From Aromatoleum sp. (GTDB lineage Bacteria > Pseudomonadota > Gammaproteobacteria > Burkholderiales > Casimicrobiaceae), in assembly GCA_010365205.1 (NCBI GenBank), contig JAAFGU010000004.1, forward strand, positions 1 to 23,047: a stretch of DNA of 23,047 bases, given 5' to 3'. The position numbers and the translations under genes were made by a program. This document shows positions 16,715-23,047 of this stretch, piece after piece. Under the pieces are notes generated by a model. It did not search any database, was not told where the DNA came from, and saw only the letters and a program-made list of their open reading frames with translations. Position 1 is the stretch's first letter. Each line of letters begins with the position of its first letter.

Positions 16715-18729
16715 TGGGGCCGTGGCGGCTGCCGGGCATCGCGATGCTGACGGTGCTGGCGCTGCTAGCTTCGCGAAGCACCGTCGCGCAGTCGTGGGAG
16801 GACTTTCATCTGGGCGCGTGGGAAGGGGCGCTCCAACTCGGCTACGGCGTCGACCGGGAGCGATTGCGCTCTCCCGACAGCACCGCCAACACGGAATTCT
16901 CCCGACGCCGCGCGGACGAGCAACTGACAGTACGCAACCGGGGATTCTTCTTCGTCGATCCGCGGCTCTTCACCGGAGACCTGGGGCTCACGTTCGGCTT
17001 GGTGCAGGAGCGCGCACGCAGCGGCGATACGCACCAGTCGCGCAACGGGACCCTGGCCGGTTACGCGTTCGACGCGACGCTTTTCGGCGAGTTGCCCTAC
17101 AATGGCAGGCTCTACGCCAACCGCAACCAGACCATCGTGACGCAGCCGTTCGGCCGCACCGAGATCGCGTTCGACAATCGCGGCGCCACGGTCCGGCTGC
17201 GCGAGGACAGCCCGTTGCGCGACCTTGGCTTTCCCTATTTCAGCGCGAGCCTGCGAGCCGAACAGCAGGACACACGGGAGAAAACGACCAGCGTTCTCGG
17301 CCAGTCGTTCCGGCGCGACGAACAGCAGAACACGCTCGCCCTCGACGGGCACAAGGGCTTCGAAACAGCGGATCTCGACCTCCGCTACGAGTTCAACGGT
17401 CTGCACGACCGCGAGTTCGCGCGCTCGGATTTCCAGAGCCAGACGGCGAGGCTCGACTACAGCGCGGACTTCGGTCCCGCGCTGAACCGCCGCTCGGATT
17501 CGCATCTGTCCTACTACACGCGCAACGGCGTCAGCCCGTTCAGCCTTCTGACCGCGGACGAACATCTGCGCATCGATCACCTGGACAATCTGTCGACGGG
17601 CTATCGCTACCTGCTCGCGCGCTCGGACACGCAGACGGGAACCAGCACGAGCCACAGCGGCAACTTCGACGTCCGCTACGAACCTTTCCGCAACCTCGAT
17701 ACCGATGCCCATCTGTCGGCCTTGCGTCAGGAACTGCCCACCGGCAAGCGCGATACCTACGCGTCGCAGCTTGCCATCCAGTATCGCCACGGCCTTCCGT
17801 GGAACGGCACGTTGGCGGCACGGGTCGGCGGGCGCTACCAGATCGACGACAATCGACTGACGGCGTCGCGGATCGGCGTCACCGACGAAGCGCAGGCCGC
17901 TCCCCAATTCCTCGGTGCCGGCGCCGGATTCCCGCTCGACCAGCCGTTCGTCGTCGCGTCCTCGATTGTCGTCGTCGACACACGCGGCGGGACGCGCCTG
18001 CCGACCACGTTCGGGCTCGACTACGAAATCGTCGCCGAAGGCAATCTCACGCGCGTCCTTCCGTTGCCGACGAGCGCCGTCATCCAGCCCGGCGACCCGC
18101 TCGCGGTGAGTTACACCTACGAACTCGATCCGAGCCTGCGGTACAGCACCACGTCCGGTTCGGCGAGCATCAGCCTGGATTACGGCTGGATCGCCGTTTC
18201 GTACGCGCACGAGCAGTCGAATCAGGCGCTGATTTCCGGCCAGGACAGCCGGTTTCTCGACGACGTGCGCAGGGACAGCGCCGAAGTCGATCTGCGCGGC
18301 TCGTGGAACGCGCTCGACGGTCAGGCGGGAGCGGACTACGTACGCTACGATTCGACGCGGCTCGCGTACGACCAGCAGCGCTACAGCGGGCGCTTCACTT
18401 ACCGGCCGGCTCGCAGCGTGACGCTCGCGTTCAACGCCGACAGGACCCTGACCCGTTTCACGCTGCCGTTGCACCGGACCGATGCGCTGTCCACGCAGCT
18501 TACGCTCGATTCGTACCAGGGCGCCTGGACGACGACGGCGCTCGTGGGCCGGCGCACGTACAAGGACAGCCTGCAGCCGACGGAGACCATCAACGAAGCG
18601 CGCGTCAGAACGCGCCTTGCGTACGGCAAGCTCGACTTCGCGTCGACGTTGACGGCGAGCGAGCGCACGCGCGGCGGATTCCAGACGTTCAACTGGGCGG
18701 TGGACCTGGTCGCCGTCAGGCGATTCTGA
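16711..18729 (+). CDS. Outer-membrane beta-barrel of a porin-cytochrome conduit (MtrB/PioB-like role)
   Basis: A 672-residue exported protein with a signal peptide ending near TVAQS. The rest is a long series of alternating polar and hydrophobic strands separated by charged turns. The last residue is phenylalanine (VDLVAVRRF), the usual outer-membrane barrel signal. It contains no cysteine, so the N-terminal CXXC of MtrB/PioB is absent. Length is in the range of conduit porins and would suit 20 or more strands. It lies between triheme cytochromes upstream and a 12-heme cytochrome downstream, the position of the porin in porin-cytochrome complexes. The ATG at 16711 overlaps the upstream stop; an adjacent ATG at 16714 is equally possible. 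Family assignment rests on architecture and context, not on a motif. Confidence 0.82.
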   Translation: MMGPWRLPGIAMLTVLALLASRSTVAQSWEDFHLGAWEGALQLGYGVDRERLRSPDSTANTEFSRRRADEQLTVRNRGFFFVDPRLFTGDLGLTFGLVQERARSGDTHQSRNGTLAGYAFDATLFGELPYNGRLYANRNQTIVTQPFGRTEIAFDNRGATVRLREDSPLRDLGFPYFSASLRAEQQDTREKTTSVLGQSFRRDEQQNTLALDGHKGFETADLDLRYEFNGLHDREFARSDFQSQTARLDYSADFGPALNRRSDSHLSYYTRNGVSPFSLLTADEHLRIDHLDNLSTGYRYLLARSDTQTGTSTSHSGNFDVRYEPFRNLDTDAHLSALRQELPTGKRDTYASQLAIQYRHGLPWNGTLAARVGGRYQIDDNRLTASRIGVTDEAQAAPQFLGAGAGFPLDQPFVVASSIVVVDTRGGTRLPTTFGLDYEIVAEGNLTRVLPLPTSAVIQPGDPLAVSYTYELDPSLRYSTTSGSASISLDYGWIAVSYAHEQSNQALISGQDSRFLDDVRRDSAEVDLRGSWNALDGQAGADYVRYDSTRLAYDQQRYSGRFTYRPARSVTLAFNADRTLTRFTLPLHRTDALSTQLTLDSYQGAWTTTALVGRRTYKDSLQPTETINEARVRTRLAYGKLDFASTLTASERTRGGFQTFNWAVDLVAVRRF

Positions 18730-18736
18730 GGCCGGC

Positions 18737-19789
18737 ATGCGACGACTCTCTTCCGCCCCGTCGATGGCGATGGTGCTGTTGCTGGTTGCGACGGGCTGCG
18801 GCGCGCCCGGGGCCCCGAATCTCGCGGGCGACGGCGTCGCCGTCAGTCCCGTTTGGCCCCCGGCGCCGGCGCAGTCGCGCATCCGCTTCGAGCGCAGCAT
18901 TTCCGGGCCGGGCGACCTCGGCATCGCGAGGCCCCTGTTCCGGCGCATGATCGACGCCTTCGTCGGCCGCGGCGACGAGCGCTTCGTCCGGCCGACCGGC
19001 GTCGCCGAGCTCGATGGCGTCCTCTATGTCGCCGATCCGGGAACCCCCGCGTTGTGGATTCTCGATTCCTCACACAACCGCTATGCGAGGATCGACGAGG
19101 CCGGGGGCACCCGCCTTGTTTCGCCGGTCGCGGTCGCGCTGCGCCCGGATGGTGCGGTCTTCGTCGCGGACAGCGTCCTGAAAAAGGTGTTGCTTCTCGA
19201 CCGGGACGGGAAGCTCATCCGGGTCGCCGCGGAGCAGGATCTCGAGCGGCCGGCCGCATTGGCGTTCGACGCGGCAGGCGAGCGGCTCTATGTCGCGGAT
19301 TCGGCACGCCAGCGCATCGCGGTCTACGCGGCCGACGGCACGCTCAACGGCGCGTGGGGCCGCGCGGGCGCCCTGGACGGCGAGTTCAATTTTCCGACGC
19401 ATCTCGCGCTCGATCGCACGGGGACGCTGCTGGCGACCGACGCGCTCAACTTTCGCATCCAGGCGTTCGACCGGAACGGGCGATTTCTCTGGAAGTTCGG
19501 CCGCCATGGCGACGGCTCGGGCGATCTCGCGGCGCCGAAGGGTCTCGCCGCCGACAGCGCCGGACACGTGTACGTCGCCGATGCGTTGTTCGACGGCGTG
19601 CAGGTTTTCGAGCGCGACGGCGCCTTCCTGCTCGCGTTCGGCGACAGGGGAACGCAGCCAGGCCAATTCTGGCTGCCCGGAGGGCTGTTCATCAATGCGC
19701 AGGACCGGATCTTCGTAGCCGACGGTTACAACCGGCGGATACAGGTGTTCGCCGTCGTTGCGGGTGCGGGCCCGGAGCCGGACCAGTGA
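18737..19789 (+). CDS. NHL-repeat beta-propeller lipoprotein (second of two)
   Basis: A 350-residue exported lipoprotein with lipobox LVATGC (Cys21). After a short linker it carries VWPPAPAQSRIRFERSISG, clearly related to the motif at the same place in the first propeller. Six NHL-type repeats follow, such as ERPAALAFDAAGERLYVADS and AAPKGLAADSAGHVYVADAL, and the protein ends soon after the last blade. It has no heme motif. It starts 7 bp after the barrel stop, and the next gene follows within 2 bp or overlaps. It is therefore in the middle of the conduit operon. Like its paralogue, it may position or help assemble the conduit; this is inference from context. Confidence 0.9.
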   Translation: MRRLSSAPSMAMVLLLVATGCGAPGAPNLAGDGVAVSPVWPPAPAQSRIRFERSISGPGDLGIARPLFRRMIDAFVGRGDERFVRPTGVAELDGVLYVADPGTPALWILDSSHNRYARIDEAGGTRLVSPVAVALRPDGAVFVADSVLKKVLLLDRDGKLIRVAAEQDLERPAALAFDAAGERLYVADSARQRIAVYAADGTLNGAWGRAGALDGEFNFPTHLALDRTGTLLATDALNFRIQAFDRNGRFLWKFGRHGDGSGDLAAPKGLAADSAGHVYVADALFDGVQVFERDGAFLLAFGDRGTQPGQFWLPGGLFINAQDRIFVADGYNRRIQVFAVVAGAGPEPDQ

Positions 19790-19791
19790 CG

Positions 19792-21546
19792 ATGCCGACG
19801 CACGCTCCGGCAACGAGGGCGAAAGCGGATTCCCCGGGACGCGAACGCGTCGCGCGGAGTCGGCGCGTCGCCGCCGCGTGGCTGCTGATCGCCGCCGCGG
19901 TTGCCGCCCCCACGTCGACGCATGCGCAGACGCAGATCGCCCGCACAAAGCACAATCTGGTTGCGACAGGCCCGGGCACGATTCGCAGCGACGAGCCGGC
20001 CGGCACCTGCGTCTTCTGCCATACGCCGCACAACGCCACTCCGACGCGCGGGCTTTGGAATCGCAACCTGCCGGCCGTCACGTATCGGCTCTACGAGAGC
20101 AGCACGTCGCAGGGGCAGCTTCAGCAGCCGACCGGCAGCTCGCGACTGTGCCTGTCCTGCCACGATGGCGTCCTCGCGATGGCAAACCTGCGCGTGCCGC
20201 CGAAGGGCGCGCCGACCGCGCTCGGGCCGCTCACCGGACCGACCGCGTTTGGCAGCGACCTTTCGCACGGTCACCCGGTATCGTTCGTGTACGACAGCGC
20301 ACTTGCGCTCAAGCGCGGCGATCTCGCCGATCCTGTCGCGCTGCCCTCGGCGATTCGCCTGGACGACAAGCGCGAGGTTCAATGCGCAAGCTGCCACGAT
20401 CCTCACGACGACCGCCAGCCGAACTTCCTCCGTATGGACAACCGTTCCGGCGCGCTGTGCCTGTCCTGCCATCGCCCACGCAACTGGAGCGGGTCGGCGC
20501 ATGCGACGTCGAGCGCCACGTGGAACGGCATCGGGACCAACCCGTGGCCGCCGGGCGCCTTCGCGACCGTCGCGCAAAACGCCTGTTTCAACTGCCATCG
20601 CCCGCACGCTGCCGCATCTCCGCAGCGGCTGCTCGCACAGGCCGCGGAGCCGGCGAACTGCACCGTCTGTCACGGCGGCGGCGTCGCGTCGAAGAACATC
20701 GAAGCCGAGTTCCTCAAACCGCTCCATCACCCGATCGAGGTGAACCAGTGGGTCCACGAACCCGGTGAGAATCCGAACACGATGCCAGGGCACGTCGCCT
20801 GCGCGGATTGCCACGACCCCCATGCCGCGGGCAGCGCGCCGCTCGGCGCGTCCGGGCGGCTGCAGGGCGTATCGGGCCTCACGCTGAGCGGGTCTTTGAT
20901 CGCGCAGGCGAGCTTCGAGCACGAGGTCTGCGCCAAATGCCACGGCGTGAGGGAGCCGACGACACCGGGCATCACGCGCCAGAGCGGCACGCGGAACATC
21001 CGCGTCAAGATCGACCCCGCCAACCGCTCCTACCACCCTGTCGCGACGTCCGGCCTCAACCGGACGATCCTCGGTCTCGAGCCGGGATACACGGCGTCAA
21101 GCGTCATCACGTGCACAAGCTGCCACAACAACGACGACTGGACCCCGGCCGGCACGAGGCCGCGCGGCCCGCACGGCTCGCGCTACGAGCCGATCCTGGG
21201 CTGGCAGTACCAGACGAATGATCCGGCGGTGGAGTCCATCCAGAACTACGCCCTCTGCTACCAGTGCCACAACCGCGGATTCCTGCTCGGCAATCAGGCT
21301 GGAACCTTCCGTCACAAGGGCCACGTCGTCGACAAGCGCGTGTCGTGCGCGGTGTGCCACGACGCGCACGGCTCGCGTCAGAATGCGCATCTGATCGACT
21401 TCATGCGGCGCGATCGGACCGGCAAACCGGTGGTCAGTCCGTCGAGCACGCAGCGCCGGCTGGAGTACATCTCGCTCGGGGCCGGCCGCGGCCAGTGCTA
21501 CCTCGTTTGCCACGGCGTGAACCACGAGCCGAAGAGCTACCCGTGA
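19792..21546 (+). CDS. Large secreted dodecaheme c-type cytochrome
   Basis: A 584-residue exported protein with a long basic leader and hydrophobic core (VAAAWLLIAAAVAA), probably cut after THA. There are eleven CxxCH motifs: CVFCH (from residue 73), CLSCH, CASCH, CLSCH, CFNCH, CTVCH, CADCH, CAKCH, CTSCH, CYQCH and CAVCH. A twelfth, unusual site, CYLVCH (from about 569), has three residues between the cysteines. Many free histidines suit bis-His ligation. It lacks a lipobox, so surface attachment would need the barrel or another partner. It is most likely the outermost cytochrome of the conduit, the one that touches the extracellular donor or acceptor. The ATG at 19792 lies 2 bp after the previous stop; an in-frame GTG at 19786 overlapping that stop is an alternative. 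A terminator follows. Confidence 0.92.
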   Translation: MPTHAPATRAKADSPGRERVARSRRVAAAWLLIAAAVAAPTSTHAQTQIARTKHNLVATGPGTIRSDEPAGTCVFCHTPHNATPTRGLWNRNLPAVTYRLYESSTSQGQLQQPTGSSRLCLSCHDGVLAMANLRVPPKGAPTALGPLTGPTAFGSDLSHGHPVSFVYDSALALKRGDLADPVALPSAIRLDDKREVQCASCHDPHDDRQPNFLRMDNRSGALCLSCHRPRNWSGSAHATSSATWNGIGTNPWPPGAFATVAQNACFNCHRPHAAASPQRLLAQAAEPANCTVCHGGGVASKNIEAEFLKPLHHPIEVNQWVHEPGENPNTMPGHVACADCHDPHAAGSAPLGASGRLQGVSGLTLSGSLIAQASFEHEVCAKCHGVREPTTPGITRQSGTRNIRVKIDPANRSYHPVATSGLNRTILGLEPGYTASSVITCTSCHNNDDWTPAGTRPRGPHGSRYEPILGWQYQTNDPAVESIQNYALCYQCHNRGFLLGNQAGTFRHKGHVVDKRVSCAVCHDAHGSRQNAHLIDFMRRDRTGKPVVSPSSTQRRLEYISLGAGRGQCYLVCHGVNHEPKSYP

Positions 21547-21614
21547 CGCGGTGATCGTCCGCGCCGGGGTTCGAATCGGTCCGGCGGGCAGCGTTCGATG
21601 CCCGGAGCGAAGGG

Positions 21615-21635
21615 GCCGGCCTCGCCGGCTTTTTT
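21615..21635 (+). terminator. Rho-independent terminator after the dodecaheme gene
   Basis: GCCGGC (21615-21620), loop CTC, GCCGGC (21624-21629), then six T. It lies about 70 bp after the stop codon of the large cytochrome gene and would end the conduit operon there. Confidence 0.8.
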
Positions 21636-21647
21636 CTGTGCGCTCGG

Positions 21648-21839
21648 CGTTCCCGACCGGCGGCGATCGTGCCGCACTGGGTGGGGCGCCAATTCCCAAT
21701 TCCAGTAAACGCCAACGATCCCTTTCCCAGTCCTCGGAAACCCGGGCGCGCATCCGTGCGAGTCGCGTTCGACGCCGCCGCAGCTTCCACCGACGTCATG
21801 CCCGGAAAAAACAGAGGGAACAAGGGGTTGTCGGGAACG
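21648..21839. repeat. Pair of inverted 10-bp repeats, candidate activator sites
   Basis: CGTTCCCGAC (21648-21657) is exactly the reverse complement of GTCGGGAACG (21830-21839). The second copy is about 42 bp upstream of the sigma54 -24 element and the first about 224 bp upstream, both plausible distances for enhancer binding. Neither copy is itself a full palindrome. Confidence 0.35.
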
Positions 21840-21880
21840 GCCGATGACGGTCCGCGACCGGCATGTGACCGCTCGATGCG

Positions 21881-21896
21881 TGGCACGCCGCGTGCT
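21881..21896 (+). promoter_or_regulatory. Sigma54 (RpoN) promoter
   Basis: TGGCACGCCGCGTGCT matches TGGCACG-N4-TTGCW at all positions except the first T of the -12 block. The GG (21882-21883) and GC (21894-21895) are 12 bp apart, as required. Transcription should start near 21907, giving a ~200-nt leader before the tetraheme cytochrome gene. The NtrC-type regulator at 13048 is the obvious candidate activator. Confidence 0.72.
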
Positions 21897-22106
21897 AGCT
21901 GTACCTGTGAGATTGGCGGATGTCGCTCGACGCTCGCCTTGATCGTGGAATCGAAGCAAAGGGTTGCTTAACTTCAAACAAGCGTCGGATCGAGTGCATG
22001 GCCTTGACGCAGGTCAAATCGTCACAGCGGGATTGGATCTACATTGCATCCTTCGAGCGTTTCATCCGACCGTCGTTGGCGCACACCATTGAAAGGGAGA
22101 ACCACC

Positions 22107-22883
22107 GTGAAGCTGTCCAGAGTGAAGATGTTGGCGCTGGCTGCATTGTTCCTGTCACCCGCGATCGCATGGGCGGCCCCCGGGGACGGTCTATTGGGCA
22201 CTGACCACGATTTTGCGAGCGGCTTGGGCGCCCAAACTGCCGGGGTACCGGTTGGCTTGTGCACCTTCTGCCACACACCGCACAAGGCGATGTCAACGCT
22301 GCTGCTGTGGAACCACACGCTTTCCTCGGCCACATTCAATTGGGATGTACCCACGACGACTGCCGGAACCAACTTTCCCACGATTCTGGGCCCATCGTAT
22401 AAAGGCGCCACCGCGAAGTGTTTGAGCTGCCACGACGGTAGCGTCGCGATAGGCGATATCGCCTGGTTCAAGGAGACAAATTACCCTGGTGGCACCGGTT
22501 TGAGCACCTTCAAAATGAGCAGCGAGCCAAGCCATCAGGTCGGCGGCGGGGGAGCCATGGCGGGGAACCATCCGGTCGCCATGCCCTACCCCTACAACAA
22601 TGCGGCGAACACCTATAACGCCAGCACAACGGGCCCCGCGGCCACATTGGGGGAATGGCAGGCCGATCCCACGCTGTTAGCCTCAAGCAAAATCCGCCTG
22701 TTCAATGACAACGGCAGCGGGGCGATCAGTGCCGGGGTGGTGGCGGGAAAGACCGGTATCGAGTGCTCGACCTGTCACGATCCGCACAACAAGGCGGCGG
22801 TCGACGAAATGTTCCTGCGTGGCATGATCACCGGCAGCACGCAAGGGGACGGCTACCTCTGCCTGCAGTGCCACAAGAAGTAG
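22107..22883 (+). CDS. Tetraheme c-type cytochrome
   Basis: A 258-residue exported cytochrome. The signal peptide (VKMLALAALFLSPAIAWA) is cut before APGDG. There are four heme motifs: CTFCH, CLSCH, CSTCH and CLQCH. GLCTFCHTPHKA and AKCLSCHDGSVAIGDI closely parallel the first two heme sites of the dodecaheme protein, and the last pair (ECSTCHDPHNK, YLCLQCHKK) parallels its third and fourth. It is therefore a stand-alone version of that tetraheme module. The GTG at 22107 is chosen for the AGGGAG 7 nt upstream and the normal signal peptide; the longer frame is unlikely. It has its own sigma54 promoter and terminator, so it is a separate unit. Codon choice is less GC-biased than in neighbours. 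A periplasmic or surface electron carrier is likely. Confidence 0.92.
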   Translation: MKLSRVKMLALAALFLSPAIAWAAPGDGLLGTDHDFASGLGAQTAGVPVGLCTFCHTPHKAMSTLLLWNHTLSSATFNWDVPTTTAGTNFPTILGPSYKGATAKCLSCHDGSVAIGDIAWFKETNYPGGTGLSTFKMSSEPSHQVGGGGAMAGNHPVAMPYPYNNAANTYNASTTGPAATLGEWQADPTLLASSKIRLFNDNGSGAISAGVVAGKTGIECSTCHDPHNKAAVDEMFLRGMITGSTQGDGYLCLQCHKK

Positions 22884-22908
22884 GGATTGGCTGAACATCC
22901 GTTCGGGG

Positions 22909-22936
22909 GGTTGGCGGCGTGCCGCCAGCCCTTTTT
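22909..22936 (+). terminator. Strong rho-independent terminator after the tetraheme gene
   Basis: GGTTGGCGG pairs with CCGCCAGCC (9 bp, one G-T pair) around a short CGTG loop, followed by CTTTTT. It lies 26 bp after the stop codon. Confidence 0.88.
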
Positions 22937-22973
22937 CCATGTGTGTTGCGAAGAAACAAAACCGGAGACCCAA

Positions 22974-23047
22974 ATGAGCAGGCAATTCGTTGCTGTTGGA
23001 ATCGCCGTCGCGATGGCGCTTTCGTCGACGGCAGCCCGCGCGGCGCT
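22974..23047 (+). CDS. Start of an exported protein, cut by the window end
   Basis: ATG at 22974 with GGAGA 5 nt upstream opens a frame that runs off the window. The 24 visible residues form a signal peptide (MSRQFVAVGIAVAMALSSTA, then ARAA). Nothing of the mature protein can be read. From position it may be another cytochrome or propeller of the same cluster. It lies after a strong terminator, so it needs its own promoter, and none is obvious in the 38 bp between. Confidence 0.7.
   Translation, partial: MSRQFVAVGIAVAMALSSTAARAA

Larger units (their letters stand above)
21640..22106. other. Regulatory gap upstream of the tetraheme cytochrome
   Basis: About 470 bp without a convincing gene. 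It holds a near-consensus sigma54 promoter, an inverted pair of 10-bp repeats upstream of it, a CAATTCC direct repeat near 21691-21704, and a leader of about 200 nt before the GTG start. It is visibly less GC-rich towards the 3' end. One short frame (21920-22204) overlaps the signal peptide of the next gene and has no family character. Confidence 0.6.

Noticed and set aside
16722..18950. Long frames on both strands across the barrel gene
   Set aside because: The frame at 16711 has a signal peptide, barrel-like strands, a C-terminal Phe and overlapping start/stop links to neighbours; the others are Arg/Pro-rich shadows.
18853..19791. Upstream extension of the dodecaheme frame by over 300 codons
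   Set aside because: It covers the second NHL lipoprotein in another frame; the signal peptide after 19792 shows the real start.
21920..22204. Small plus-strand frame between the sigma54 promoter and the tetraheme gene
   Set aside because: It overlaps the signal-peptide region of the real gene out of frame, has no good ribosome-binding site and no recognisable motif.

Overview
The window is GC-rich, densely coded chromosomal DNA. It most resembles a betaproteobacterium: the ppsR/ppsA pair, the YbiT-type ABC-F protein, the PHP/RNase AM-type protein, the short-chain dehydrogenase and the XRE regulator all have a betaproteobacterial look. This is an inference from remembered family character, not from a search.

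Positions 1-10,330 hold mainly housekeeping genes. A decayed aldo/keto reductase (about 155-795) is followed, with an ATGA junction, by an intact TIM-barrel amidohydrolase. On the minus strand lie ppsR and a PHP-domain phosphoesterase. On the plus strand lie ybiT, a small XRE regulator with a clear terminator, and ppsA (phosphoenolpyruvate synthase). ppsR is the regulatory kinase/pyrophosphorylase of PpsA but sits about 3.4 kb away on the other strand. A small YgfX-like membrane protein then converges on, and overlaps, a YciK-like SDR. An ion-channel-like membrane protein follows on the minus strand.

Positions 10,400-11,480 carry a tRNA-Ala(GGC)/tRNA-Glu(TTC) pair behind a good sigma70 promoter. 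Next comes a frameshifted remnant of an IS91-like transposase and a non-coding stretch with palindromes.

Positions 11,479-23,047 form the most interesting part, all on the plus strand. It starts with a membrane histidine kinase and an NtrC-type, sigma54-dependent response regulator. Then come an NHL beta-propeller lipoprotein, a triheme c-type cytochrome lipoprotein, a second triheme cytochrome, a ~670-residue outer-membrane beta-barrel, a second NHL lipoprotein, and a large secreted cytochrome with eleven CxxCH motifs plus one CxxxCH. After a terminator and a 560-bp gap with a near-consensus sigma54 promoter comes a tetraheme cytochrome, another strong terminator, and the start of one more exported protein cut by the window edge.

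The arrangement (periplasmic small cytochromes, a barrel, a large cytochrome) is that of a porin-cytochrome conduit that moves electrons across the outer membrane. The two NHL propeller lipoproteins and the dedicated two-component system are the distinctive additions. The complete genes encode about 22 heme-binding motifs. The physiological direction (metal or electrode reduction, or iron oxidation) cannot be told from sequence.
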